Source: Hydrogenophilaceae bacterium (GTDB lineage: Bacteria; Pseudomonadota; Alphaproteobacteria; Caulobacterales; Aquidulcibacteraceae). From it: 64,000 nucleotides of DNA. The notes under the pieces are model-generated. The model had not been told where the DNA came from. It worked only from the letters and a program-made list of their open reading frames with translations, and did no database searches. Positions 53,900 through 61,945 of the stretch are shown piece after piece. The DNA lies in NCBI GenBank assembly GCA_013389015.1, contig JACAEE010000017.1, positions 24,741 to 88,740 on the forward strand, given 5' to 3'. Positions within the stretch are counted from its first letter, which is position 1; each line of letters opens with the position of its first letter. Both the position numbers and the translations under genes were made by a program.

Positions 53900-54811
53900 T
53901 CACCGCAGCGCCGCACGCGCCGCCTCTACGTCACGCTCGATTTGCGCCTTCAGCGCCTCGAAGCTCTCGAACTTCTGCTCCGGTCGCAGAAAGGCGACCA
54001 GCGCCGCCTCGATCGTTCGCCCGTAAAGGTCGCCGCTGAAATCGAAGAGATGCGCTTCCAGCAGCGGCGTCGCCGCCGCCCCCACGGTTGGCCGCACGCC
54101 GACATTGGCCACGCCGCCATGGACGGCGCCGCCCACATCCACCCGCACGGCGTAAACCCCGAACCGCGGCCGCACATAATCGCCCAGCGCCACATTGGCG
54201 GTCGCAAAGCCGATCGTCCGCCCCCGCTGCTGGCCGCCCTCGACGATGCCCTCGATCGCCCAGGGCCGGGTGAGCAGCGCCGCGGCCGCTTCCACCTCGC
54301 CCTCCGCGATCAGCCCGCGAATGCGCGTGGAGGAGACCTTTGCGCCATCCCTCTCAACCGGCGCGGTGGTCGAGACGCTGAACCCGAACTGGGCGCCGAA
54401 GGCCGTCAGGGCGGCCGCGTCCCCAGCGCGGGCGCGCCCGAACTGGAAGTCGAAACCCACCGCCACATGCGCCGCGCCGAACCGGGCGGCCAGGATCTCG
54501 CGCGCGAACGCCTCCGCCTCGATCGTGGCCAGCGCCTGGTCGAACGGCAGTTCGATCACGGCGTCCACGCCGAGCGCCGCCAGCGCCCGCGCCCGCTGGG
54601 CGGAGGTCTGCAGCCGGAACGGCGGCGCGTCCGGCTGGAAGTGGCGCCGCGGCGGCGGTTCGAACACCGCGGCGAGCAGCGGGCGTCCGTGCGCCCGTGC
54701 GGCCGCCGTCACCGCCTGGTGCCCCAGATGCACCCCGTCCATCACCCCGAGCGCGAGCGCGCCGCCCCGGAACGCGGCGGGCAGGGGGGATGCGCCGTCC
54801 AGGATGCGCAT
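53900..54811 (-). CDS. ribF: Bifunctional riboflavin kinase / FAD synthetase
   Basis: 303 residues. FAD synthetase (nucleotidyltransferase) part at the N terminus with LGVMDGVHLGHQAV, VGFDFQFGRARAGD and SSTRIRGLIAEGEV. Riboflavin kinase part at the C terminus with GIVEGGQQRGRTIGFATANVAL, GGVANVGVRPTVG and LEAHLFDF–GDLYGR. ATG 54811 gives the normal size and was preferred over 54892. It follows the MaoC gene by only 5 bases. Confidence 0.94.
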   Translation of the reverse strand: MRILDGASPLPAAFRGGALALGVMDGVHLGHQAVTAAARAHGRPLLAAVFEPPPRRHFQPDAPPFRLQTSAQRARALAALGVDAVIELPFDQALATIEAEAFAREILAARFGAAHVAVGFDFQFGRARAGDAAALTAFGAQFGFSVSTTAPVERDGAKVSSTRIRGLIAEGEVEAAAALLTRPWAIEGIVEGGQQRGRTIGFATANVALGDYVRPRFGVYAVRVDVGGAVHGGVANVGVRPTVGAAATPLLEAHLFDFSGDLYGRTIEAALVAFLRPEQKFESFEALKAQIERDVEAARAALR

Positions 54812-54816
54812 CGCGC

Positions 54817-55245
54817 TCAGGCGCCGCGCCGCGGGACCATGATCACCGCCTCGCCTTCGACGACGCTCTTGCCGTCGACGCTGCACACGCACGCGAGCGT
54901 CGCGCGCGCCTTCTCCGCGTCGAGCGCGGCGATTTCGACGCGCGTGCGCACCCTCGCCCCGAGCTTCACCGGGCGGCGGAACGCCATCGTCTGCGACACA
55001 TAGATCGAGCCTGGCCCCGGCAGCTTCATGCCGATCAGCGCCGAGATATAGGCCGCGCTCAGCATGCCGTGGGCGATGCGCTCCTTGAATGGCGTCGTGG
55101 CCGCGTATGCGGCGTCGAGATGCACCGGATTGGCGTCGCCGGAGACCTCCGCGAACGCCTGCACCACCGCCTCGGTCACCACCGCTTCGGACTCTGCAGC
55201 CATGCCGAGCGACAAATCTTCAAAGCAAAGTCCTTTTTTGCTCAT
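54817..55245 (-). CDS. MaoC-family hydratase
   Basis: A 142-residue hotdog hydratase with FEDLSLGMAAES, the active-site FAEVSGDANPVHLD containing Asp and His, and ERIAHGMLSAAYISALI, the classic MaoC-like run. The C-terminal VEGEAVIMVPRR strand closes the hotdog. It probably hydrates an enoyl-CoA. Its GGACTTT-type ribosome site is weak, but there is no better start. It is unrelated in sequence to the other MaoC in this window beyond the fold. Confidence 0.91.
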   Translation of the reverse strand: MSKKGLCFEDLSLGMAAESEAVVTEAVVQAFAEVSGDANPVHLDAAYAATTPFKERIAHGMLSAAYISALIGMKLPGPGSIYVSQTMAFRRPVKLGARVRTRVEIAALDAEKARATLACVCSVDGKSVVEGEAVIMVPRRGA

Positions 55246-55373
55246 TTAGCGCGCATGCCTTCCGGTGACTTTACTGAATCTTATGGCCTGCCGGGTTATT
55301 AGCGGAACCGCGTAGGCGCGCAAAGGCGCCGCAACGCAAGCGCATAAAATTCGGCTTGTGGGGGATACCGGGC

Positions 55374-55760
55374 ATGATCGCGCCGGCGCCGTTGGCGATG
55401 CCTGTTCTTGTGGTCGACGACTACAACATCATGGTGCGGATCGTGCGCAATCTGCTGCGCCAGCTCGGCTTCCAGATCATCGACGAAGCCTCCGACGGCA
55501 AGACCGCGCTCACCAAGCTGCGCCAGCGCCGCTACGGCCTGGTCATCTCCGATTGGAAGCTGAAGCCGATGGGCGCCCGTCAGCTCGTGGGTGCGGTGCG
55601 CGGCGATCTCTTCCTCAGGGACACGCCCGTCGTGCTGATGACGCCGGCGGCGGGCAATCATGTCGCGCGCGACGCCGGCGCGGATTCCTATCTCCCCGCG
55701 CCCTTCGACGCGGCGACGCTGAAGCAGCGTCTCGTCACGGCGTTCGGCCGCGAGTTTTGA
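55374..55760 (+). CDS. Degenerate CheY-like receiver protein
   Basis: A 128-residue stand-alone receiver: VLVVDDYNIMVRIVRNLLRQLGF with Asp15/Asp16, VISDWKLKPM with the phospho-acceptor position Asp60, and VVLMTPAAGN with Thr90. The invariant Lys is missing: the usual YLxKPF reads YLPAPF (Ala109). The turn after the acceptor is MGAR rather than MDG. It can probably be phosphorylated but not switch normally. Similar VDDY…RNLLRQLGF proteins are common in alphaproteobacteria near motility genes. No kinase is nearby. Confidence 0.85.
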   Translation: MIAPAPLAMPVLVVDDYNIMVRIVRNLLRQLGFQIIDEASDGKTALTKLRQRRYGLVISDWKLKPMGARQLVGAVRGDLFLRDTPVVLMTPAAGNHVARDAGADSYLPAPFDAATLKQRLVTAFGREF

Positions 55761-55770
55761 GTAGGATCGT

Positions 55771-55785
55771 GGGCTTCCAGCCCGC
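55771..55785. repeat. Intergenic palindromic repeat, copy 3 (half)
   Basis: GGGCTTCCAGCCCGC only, directly before the stop of the minus-strand SnoaL lipoprotein gene. It matches the left arms of the copies at 12838 and 53843 and has no right arm. Confidence 0.45.
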
Positions 55786-56364
55786 TTATTCCTTCGCTTC
55801 GCGTACGATCGAGGTCGGCTCCGGCGCCAGCGCTTCCAGCCGAACGCTCGCTTCCCCGGCCTGCCGCGTGAGCGTGAACTTGAAGCCGCTGATCCGCCAG
55901 CCTTGCGGCGTGCGCGTGAAGCGGTGCTCGAAGCGGCCCCAGCCTTCCCACACATTCATGTCCGCGCGCGCCGGGATCTCGTAGCGCACATGGCCCTGCG
56001 AGGTCATGGTCGCCTCGTCGCCGTTGATCACCACGACTTCGCCGCTGCGCGAACGCTGGCTGGTCTTGCCCGGATGGAGGTTGCGCCGCCAGTTCGCGAC
56101 CAGTTCGTCGGCGGAGACTTGGCCGGCGTTCTCCGCGTCGAGCGAGGTGAAGTCGGCCTCCACCTGGTCGGTGAAGAGGCTGCGCGCCCGCTCCCAGTCC
56201 TTGGCGTCGACGGCCTCGTCGAGCGCGTCGGCCACGCGCATCACGGCGCGCTCGTCCTCGAGCACGCGCACGCGCGCGGCGAGTTCATCCGTCTTCGAGG
56301 AGGAGGGGGGCGCCCCGCACGCCGCCAACGCCCCCGCCAGCACGATCGCTGCGATCCGTTTCAT
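55786..56364 (-). CDS. NTF2/SnoaL-like lipoprotein
   Basis: A 192-residue protein with signal MKRIAAIVLAGALAAC and lipobox LAAC, then a coiled stretch (DELAARVRVLEDERAVMRVADAL) and an NTF2-like domain. Family blocks are VDAKDWERARSLFTDQVEADF, GEVVVINGDEATMTSQGHVRY and GRFEHRFTRTPQGWRISGFKFT. Probably periplasmic ligand-binding or enzyme. It is eight bases after the M28 peptidase stop on the same strand. Confidence 0.8.
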   Translation of the reverse strand: MKRIAAIVLAGALAACGAPPSSSKTDELAARVRVLEDERAVMRVADALDEAVDAKDWERARSLFTDQVEADFTSLDAENAGQVSADELVANWRRNLHPGKTSQRSRSGEVVVINGDEATMTSQGHVRYEIPARADMNVWEGWGRFEHRFTRTPQGWRISGFKFTLTRQAGEASVRLEALAPEPTSIVREAKE

Positions 56365-56373
56365 CGGCCTCTC

Positions 56374-58104
56374 CTATTGCCCCGCCCGGGAGGCTTCGCG
56401 CGCGGCGCGGAACTCTGCGTTCGGCGCCCATTCGGGCCACATCCGGCTATCGGCCAATTGCCGCCCGACGGCGTAGAGCATCTGCAGATCCTGCACGCCG
56501 CCGATGATGTTCCAGTCGTCGGTCACCTCGTCCTGCGGCTTGTGATAGCGGTTGGCGATGTAGTCGCGCGAGAGCGCCGCGCCCCGCTCGGTCCCGCCGT
56601 CGATCATGTCGGTGCCGCTTGAGGCGTAGAGCACGGGGATGCCCAGGCGGGCGAAGTTCACATGATCGGAGCGGTAGAAGCTGCCGTGCTCGGGGAAGGG
56701 CTCCGGCACGACGCGCCGGCCTTGCGCCTCGGCCGCCGCACGCAACAGGTCGTCCAACTGGCTCTTGCCGAAGCCGACGACGGAAACGTCGCGCGTGGGC
56801 CCGCGGACATTGAGCCCGTCCATATTGATCGCCGCCACCGTGTTCGCTGGAGGAAAGATCGGGTTCTGCGAATAATAGAGCGAGCCGAGCAGCCCCTGCT
56901 CCTCCGCCGTCACCGCCATGAACGCGACCGAGCGCTCGGGGCGCCCATGGTTCACGAACCGGCGCGCCAGTTCGATCAGTCCGGCCGTGCCGGTCGCGTT
57001 GTCGAGCGCGCCGTTGCAGATGTCGTCGCCGTCGATCGGCGGGCAGCGCCCCAGATGATCCCAGTGCGCGACATAGATGATCACTTCCTCCGGCCGCGTG
57101 CGCCCCGGCAGCACGCCGATGACGTTCGACGAGCTGATCTGTTCGATCTGTGTGCGCAGCGTCAGCGATCCCGTGAGCGAGCCCATGTCGACCGGCGTGA
57201 AGCCGCGCTGCTGCGCGCGCGCCTTGAGCTGCTCGAAATTCAGCCCGGCGCGGCGGAAGGTCTCAAGCGCGACTTCGCTCGTGATCCAGCCCTCGAACGG
57301 GACGCGGCTCATGCCGCGGTCGGCGGTGACGACGTCGAACCGCGGTCCTCCGGTCGCGCTTTCGATCACCGCCCAGGGATAGGCGGCCGGCGCCGTCTCA
57401 TGGATGATGATCGCGCCCGCCGCGCCCTGGCGGGCGGCTTCCTCGTATTTGTAGGTCCAGCGCCCGTAATAGGTCATCGCGCGGCCGCCGAAGCCGCGGT
57501 CGTCCCCCGTCTCGAAATCGGGATCATTGATCAGGATGACGGCGATCTTCCCGGTCATGTCGATCCCGGCGTAATCGTTCCAGCCCAGTTCGGGCGCGAC
57601 GATTCCGTAGCCGACGAACACAAGCTCTGCGTTCTCCACCGTGACGACGTCCTGCAGCCGCTTGGTCCAGGCGCTGAACTGCGGCCCATAGGCGTAGGCG
57701 CGCCGCCCGTCGCGCCCCGCGATGGTGAGCGTCGGGACCTCGGTGAGCGTGGCGGAAATGAGCGGCGTCGCCTGGCGCCAGCTGCGCCGCCCGTCTGCGC
57801 CGACGACGCCGGGGGTAAGGCCCGCATCTTCGAACGCGGTCTCCAGATACTCCACCGTCAGCCGTTCGCCATTGGTGCCCGGCTCGCGTCCTTCGAATGC
57901 ATCGGAGGAAAGCACCCGCACATGCGCCATCACCGCCGCGGGCGCGAGCGGGGGATGCTGGAACGCCTCGAGCCGCGGCGCGAGGGCCGCCGGGGCTGCC
58001 CCGCTCGGCGCGGTCTCGGTGCGCCCGCCGCCGAGATAGGAACACGCCCCGAGTGCGAGCGTCGCGGCCGCGAACGCCGCGACCTTTGCCAACCGGACCG
58101 TCAT
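56374..58104 (-). CDS. M28 family metallopeptidase lipoprotein, PA-domain inserted
   Basis: A 576-residue aminopeptidase. Lipoprotein signal MTVRLAKVAAFAAATLALGAC, a protease-associated insert (~130-300, with LVFVGYGIVAPELGWNDYAGIDMTGKIAVILIND), and an M28 catalytic domain. The zinc site reads AHWDHLG (His, Asp), NGALDNATGTAGLIE, TAEEQGLLGS (catalytic Glu) and a later NMDGL and FYRSDHVNFA (His). GGGAGG precedes ATG 58104. Cleaves N-terminal residues of peptides in the cell envelope, possibly with the S9 enzymes. Confidence 0.92.
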   Translation of the reverse strand: MTVRLAKVAAFAAATLALGACSYLGGGRTETAPSGAAPAALAPRLEAFQHPPLAPAAVMAHVRVLSSDAFEGREPGTNGERLTVEYLETAFEDAGLTPGVVGADGRRSWRQATPLISATLTEVPTLTIAGRDGRRAYAYGPQFSAWTKRLQDVVTVENAELVFVGYGIVAPELGWNDYAGIDMTGKIAVILINDPDFETGDDRGFGGRAMTYYGRWTYKYEEAARQGAAGAIIIHETAPAAYPWAVIESATGGPRFDVVTADRGMSRVPFEGWITSEVALETFRRAGLNFEQLKARAQQRGFTPVDMGSLTGSLTLRTQIEQISSSNVIGVLPGRTRPEEVIIYVAHWDHLGRCPPIDGDDICNGALDNATGTAGLIELARRFVNHGRPERSVAFMAVTAEEQGLLGSLYYSQNPIFPPANTVAAINMDGLNVRGPTRDVSVVGFGKSQLDDLLRAAAEAQGRRVVPEPFPEHGSFYRSDHVNFARLGIPVLYASSGTDMIDGGTERGAALSRDYIANRYHKPQDEVTDDWNIIGGVQDLQMLYAVGRQLADSRMWPEWAPNAEFRAAREASRAGQ

Positions 58105-58177
58105 GACCCCTCCCGAGACAGCTTTGGCTGCCGGTCTAGAGCTTCGCCGCGCCGGGGTCAAAACGCCGCCGAGGGCC

Positions 58178-58642
58178 TTAGGCGCGTGCGCGCGGCGGCG
58201 CGTCCCCCTCGCGCATACGCTGCATGAGCGTTCCCTTCGCCGCCATCGCGCCGGCCTGGTTGAGGAAGCTCACCTCCACATGCGCCTGCGTCCGCGTGCG
58301 GGTGACGAGGCGCGCCTCCGCATCATAATGTCGCTCCGTGAACGGACGAAAGTAAGAGAGCCGAAGATCCGCGGTCGAATAGAGCCGCCCGTCGTCAAGG
58401 AACGTCAGCATGCAGAAATGCGCGACGGCGTCGGTCACCGCGGCGACATAGCCCCCGAAGATGAAGCCGCCCGGGCCGGGGATGGCGAAGTCTTCGCTTG
58501 GCGTCCACGCTGCGCGCGCCAGGCCAGGCTCGAACGACACGAGCCGCAGCGTGTCGGCGAGCCTGAGATGGCGGATGTGAGCCGGCGTCATCTCCGTCAT
58601 GGCGCCGTCGCGTATCGCCGCCAGGATCTCGGCGTTGGTCAC
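58178..58642 (-). CDS. PaaI-family hotdog thioesterase
   Basis: A 154-residue hotdog protein: DFAIPGPGGFIFGGYVAAVTDAVAHFC with an Asp in the expected helix start, then the strand LYSTADLRLSYFRPF, and AHVEVSFLNQAGAMAAKGTLMQRM. It fits the PaaI/YbgC-like acyl-CoA thioesterase group. It overlaps the downstream-facing gene at 58639 by 4 bases (ATGA), so it is translationally coupled. Substrate unknown. Confidence 0.87.
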   Translation of the reverse strand: MTNAEILAAIRDGAMTEMTPAHIRHLRLADTLRLVSFEPGLARAAWTPSEDFAIPGPGGFIFGGYVAAVTDAVAHFCMLTFLDDGRLYSTADLRLSYFRPFTERHYDAEARLVTRTRTQAHVEVSFLNQAGAMAAKGTLMQRMREGDAPPRARA

Positions 58643-59016
58643 GCCGCCTCGCGCCCGTCGACTGCAAGCCGCGCCGCGATCCCGGCCACCGTCAGCGGCC
58701 GCGCGATCGTCTCCGCGCCGATGAACGTCAGAAAGTCCTGGAGCTCCGCATGGGGCGCGTCCGGCTGCTCCGCCACGATCACCCGCACGCCGTGCGCGAA
58801 GCAGAGCAGCGCGACGGCCTTGGTCTCGTCATCGTGCAGCGGATGCTCGATCAGCGCGACGTCGAATGCGCCGTGGGCGAACGCGGCATGGGCCTCGCTC
58901 AGCGAGCCCGCCGCCGTGGGCGCGCAAGCGGCCGACGACAGCCGCTTGGCCAGGCAATGCGCTTCGTTCGCGTCGTTCATGACGATAAGCGCCCGCGTGC
59001 GATCCTTGCGGTTCAT
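58639..59016 (-). CDS. Hypothetical receiver-fold-like protein without phospho-acceptor
   Basis: 125 residues in an alternating alpha/beta pattern like a response regulator (ALIVMNDANEAHCLAKRLSSAAC, FDVALIEHPLHDDE, VRVIVAEQPDA, AETIARPLTVAGIAARLA). The expected acceptor Asp is Glu in LIEHPL, the first acidic pair is reduced to one Asp, and the C-terminal Lys is Arg in IARPL. So this is a pseudo-receiver, by inference from pattern only. Coupled to the PaaI gene. Confidence 0.55.
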   Translation of the reverse strand: MNRKDRTRALIVMNDANEAHCLAKRLSSAACAPTAAGSLSEAHAAFAHGAFDVALIEHPLHDDETKAVALLCFAHGVRVIVAEQPDAPHAELQDFLTFIGAETIARPLTVAGIAARLAVDGREAA

Positions 59017-59026
59017 GCGCGCCTCC

Positions 59027-59797
59027 TCACACCACGGTCTGGCCGCCGTCGATCACGAACGTCTGCCCGGTCGTGAACGAGCCTGCGGGCGCGGCGAGAA
59101 ACACAGCCATCCCCGCGATCTCGTCCGGCTCGCCGATGCGCTTGAGCGGCGCGCGCTCCGTCGAGGCCTTGAGGATGTCTGGATTCTCCCACAGCGCGCG
59201 CGCGAAATCGGTCTTGATGAGGCCGGGCGCGATCGTGTTCACGCGCACATTGTCGGGTCCGAACTCGAGCGCGAGATTGCGCGCCAGCTGCATGTCGGCG
59301 GCCTTAGAGATCGCATAGGCGCCCAGCACGTTGGTGCCGCGCAAGCCGCCGATCGAGGAGACGATGATGATCGCGCCGTCCTTCCGCGCGCGCATCTGCG
59401 GCGCGACCATGCTGATCAGCCAATGATTGGAGACGATGTTGTTCTTCAGGATCTTGTCGAACTGCTCGTCGCTCATCCCCGCCATCGGCCCGAAATAGGG
59501 ATTGGAGGCGGCGTTGCAGACCAGGATGTCGATCTTGCCGAAGGCCTTGTCGGTTTCCGCTACGAGATGCTCGAGCGCCTCCTTGGAGGCGATGTTGGCC
59601 GGGATCGAGATCGCCGCCTTGCGTGCGAGCTTCTGATTGATCTCGTCGCGCACCGCCTCGCAGGCGTCCGCCTTCCGCGACGAGATGACGACGTTCGCCC
59701 CATGTTCGGCGAGCCGGTATGCGATCGCCTTGCCGATCCCCTTGGAAGAGCCTGTGATCAGGGCGGACTTGCCGGTCAGGTCGAAAAGATTGGGCAT
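59027..59797 (-). CDS. SDR-family oxidoreductase
   Basis: A 256-residue short-chain dehydrogenase with TGSSKGIGKAIAYRLAEHGANV, NAASNPYFGPMAGM (the NAAS motif), the catalytic SSIGGLRG Ser and YAISK pair, and FVIDGGQTVV at the end. The N-terminal AELG–TGSSKGIG nucleotide site prefers NAD(P). Close to the DHRS4/fabG-like oxidoreductase group that acts on a range of ketones. It is followed by the degenerate receiver pair on the same strand. Confidence 0.9.
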   Translation of the reverse strand: MPNLFDLTGKSALITGSSKGIGKAIAYRLAEHGANVVISSRKADACEAVRDEINQKLARKAAISIPANIASKEALEHLVAETDKAFGKIDILVCNAASNPYFGPMAGMSDEQFDKILKNNIVSNHWLISMVAPQMRARKDGAIIIVSSIGGLRGTNVLGAYAISKAADMQLARNLALEFGPDNVRVNTIAPGLIKTDFARALWENPDILKASTERAPLKRIGEPDEIAGMAVFLAAPAGSFTTGQTFVIDGGQTVV

Positions 59798-59891
59798 AGG
59801 CGATCCTCCGGCGTGCGCTATCGTGCGCCTCTCAGGCGCCCTGGTAATGCTCTAGCCGGCGCCGCTCAAGCCCTGCGGGAGGAATGAAAGG

Positions 59892-60704
59892 ATGGGTATG
59901 GCGAACGGGCGCAAGTCGATCTTCATCACCGGGGCGGCCTCCGGAATCGGCCGGGCCACGGCGCTGCTGTTTGCGGAAAAGGGCTGGTTCGTCGGCGCCT
60001 ATGACCGCAACGCCGACCTGCTCGCGACGCTGGAGCGCGAAATCGGCGCGGACCATTGCGTGACCGGGGTCCTAGACGTCACCGACCGCGCCGCCTTCGC
60101 CGCCGCCCTCAAGGCCTTCGCCGCCGCGGCCGGCGGCCGCCTCGACGTGTTCTATTCAAACGCGGGCATCGGCAAGGGCGGCCCCTTCATCGACCAGCCT
60201 TGGGAGGACGTGGTTGATCTGGTCGACATCAATCTGCTTGCGGTGCTCTCGGGCGTTCATCTCGCGCTGCCGTACCTGAAGGCGACGCCCAACTCGCTCG
60301 TCTTCTCGACCTCCTCATCCTCCGCCACCTACGGCATGGGCGGGATCGCGGTCTATTCGGCCACCAAGCATGCCGTGAAGGGCTTCACCGAAGCGCTCGC
60401 TGTCGAATTGAAGGCGCTGGGCATCCGCGTCGCCGACACGCTGCCGGGCCTGATCGACACGCCCATCCTCCCGCCCGGAACCGCCGAAGCGGCCGAGCGC
60501 GAAGGCATGTGGCGCCTGATGCCCCCGCGCGCCGTCGCCGAGGCTGTGTGGAGCGCCTATCACGAGGACAAGATCCATTGGTACGTGCCGCCTGAACTGA
60601 TTGAGTTCGATAAGCTCGCCACCGCAGCTCCTGAAGCCGTGCGCGACCAGATGGCCGCCAGCCTCGCCGCCCGCGGCGGCTTCTCGCTGCCGAGCGAGGG
60701 CTGA
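59892..60704 (+). CDS. SDR-family oxidoreductase
   Basis: A 270-residue short-chain dehydrogenase: FITGAASGIGRATALLFAEKGW, VLDVTDRAAF, NAGIGKGGPF, STSSSSATYGM and the catalytic pair YSATKHAVKGF. It ends with no C-terminal membrane part. Ribosome sites favour either ATG 59892 (GGAGG nine bases upstream) or 59898 (AAAGGA six bases upstream); I kept the first. It is divergent from the other SDR gene, with 94 bases between. Confidence 0.91.
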   Translation: MGMANGRKSIFITGAASGIGRATALLFAEKGWFVGAYDRNADLLATLEREIGADHCVTGVLDVTDRAAFAAALKAFAAAAGGRLDVFYSNAGIGKGGPFIDQPWEDVVDLVDINLLAVLSGVHLALPYLKATPNSLVFSTSSSSATYGMGGIAVYSATKHAVKGFTEALAVELKALGIRVADTLPGLIDTPILPPGTAEAAEREGMWRLMPPRAVAEAVWSAYHEDKIHWYVPPELIEFDKLATAAPEAVRDQMAASLAARGGFSLPSEG

Positions 60705-60783
60705 CAAGCCCGCGCGGCGGCGCCGTCCGGCCATTGAACGGCGTTCAATAGCTAAATATATAACAAGCTATGGAGTTACGGCG

Positions 60784-61275
60784 ATGACGCAGGATGTCGT
60801 GCGCGCCCTGGGCCATCTGGCGCTCGGCACGCGTCTGAAGCGCATCGGCGAGCGCCTGCAGGCGCAGACGCAGGCGGTTCTCGCCGCGCACGGCGTGGAG
60901 ACTCCCGCTGGGCATTTTCCGTTGCTGGAGGCGCTGGCGCGCTTGGGGCCCTTGAGCATCGGCGATCTGGCGGACGCTCTCGGCGTCGCCCAGCCCGGCG
61001 TCACCCGCCTCGCCGACAAGCTTGAGGCCGATGGCCTTGTGTCTTCCCGGAAGGAGAGCGTCGACCGGCGCGTGCGCATCCTCTCGCTGACGCCGGCGGG
61101 GCGTCGCCTCGTCGCGCGCGCCCGGCGCGTCTGGCCCCGGATCGAGGCCGCGGTCGCCGAAGCCTGCGCCGAGGGCAGGGGGCCGCTGCTGGCGCGGCTC
61201 GCGGCGCTGGAGGCCGCCCTCGACGCAGCGCCCTTGGCGGATCGAGCGCAGGAGCGCGCCGATGCATCCGCTTGA
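60784..61275 (+). CDS. MarR-family transcriptional regulator
   Basis: 163 residues. Winged-helix region: FPLLEALARLGPLSIGDLADALGVAQPGVTRLADKLEADGLV, then the wing KESVDRRVRILSLTPAGRRLV. The GGAG site sits eight bases before the ATG. The gene overlaps the acetyltransferase gene by 14 bases, and in other bacteria MarR and GNAT domains are fused in one chain, so they may act together. Regulates unknown targets. Confidence 0.89.
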   Translation: MTQDVVRALGHLALGTRLKRIGERLQAQTQAVLAAHGVETPAGHFPLLEALARLGPLSIGDLADALGVAQPGVTRLADKLEADGLVSSRKESVDRRVRILSLTPAGRRLVARARRVWPRIEAAVAEACAEGRGPLLARLAALEAALDAAPLADRAQERADASA

Positions 61276-61945
61276 TCGCCCGGTCTGGGAAAGCCTCATC
61301 ACGCATCACGCGCCCTTGTCCGAGGGCGGCGCGCTGGCGCGGCGCTTTGCGCGCGATGTGAATCTCTTCGCCGCCGCGCGCGATGATTCTGCAGAGAGCC
61401 TCGCCGCGCTCGCCGATCTCGTCGCCCCCGGCGAGACCATCTTCATCCTGCAACGCCCCGAAATCGCAGTTCCGCCGGGCTTCGATGTCGTGAAGCGCGC
61501 CGAGGGGGTGCAGATGGTCGCGGCGCGCGCCGTCGATCCCCTCTGCGGCGCAGACGAGATTCTCGATCTGACGGACGCCGACGCGAGCGAAATGCTCGCC
61601 CTCGCCGCGCTGACCGAGCCCGGCCCGTTCTTGGCGCGCACCCACGCCATGGGCCATTTCCGCGGCGTGCGCATCGAGGGCCGCCTCGCCGCCATGGCCG
61701 GCGAACGCATGCGCTGTCCCGGCTACACCGAAGTCAGCGGCGTGTGCACGCACCCAGACTTCAGGGGCCGCGGCCTGGCCCGGCGCTTGTCGGCGATCGT
61801 CGCCGCCGCGATCCAGGCGCGGGGCGAGACGCCCTTCCTCCACGCTTGGGCGACGAACACGGCTGCGATCACGCTTTATGAGCGCCTGGGCTTTGTGCAT
61901 CGCTGCGGCGTGAACGTCGCCGTGCTGCAGCGCGTCGCCGCCTAA
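61262..61945 (+). CDS. GNAT-family N-acetyltransferase (FR47-like)
   Basis: A 227-residue acetyltransferase. The acyl-CoA-binding loop is TEVSGVCTHPDFRGRGLARRLSAIV, with FLHAWATNTAAITLYERLGFVHR near the end. The N-terminal half (1-115) is not like a simple GNAT and may be a second, degenerate half. It starts inside the MarR gene, so translation is coupled. Target unknown. Confidence 0.87.
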   Translation: MHPLDRPVWESLITHHAPLSEGGALARRFARDVNLFAAARDDSAESLAALADLVAPGETIFILQRPEIAVPPGFDVVKRAEGVQMVAARAVDPLCGADEILDLTDADASEMLALAALTEPGPFLARTHAMGHFRGVRIEGRLAAMAGERMRCPGYTEVSGVCTHPDFRGRGLARRLSAIVAAAIQARGETPFLHAWATNTAAITLYERLGFVHRCGVNVAVLQRVAA

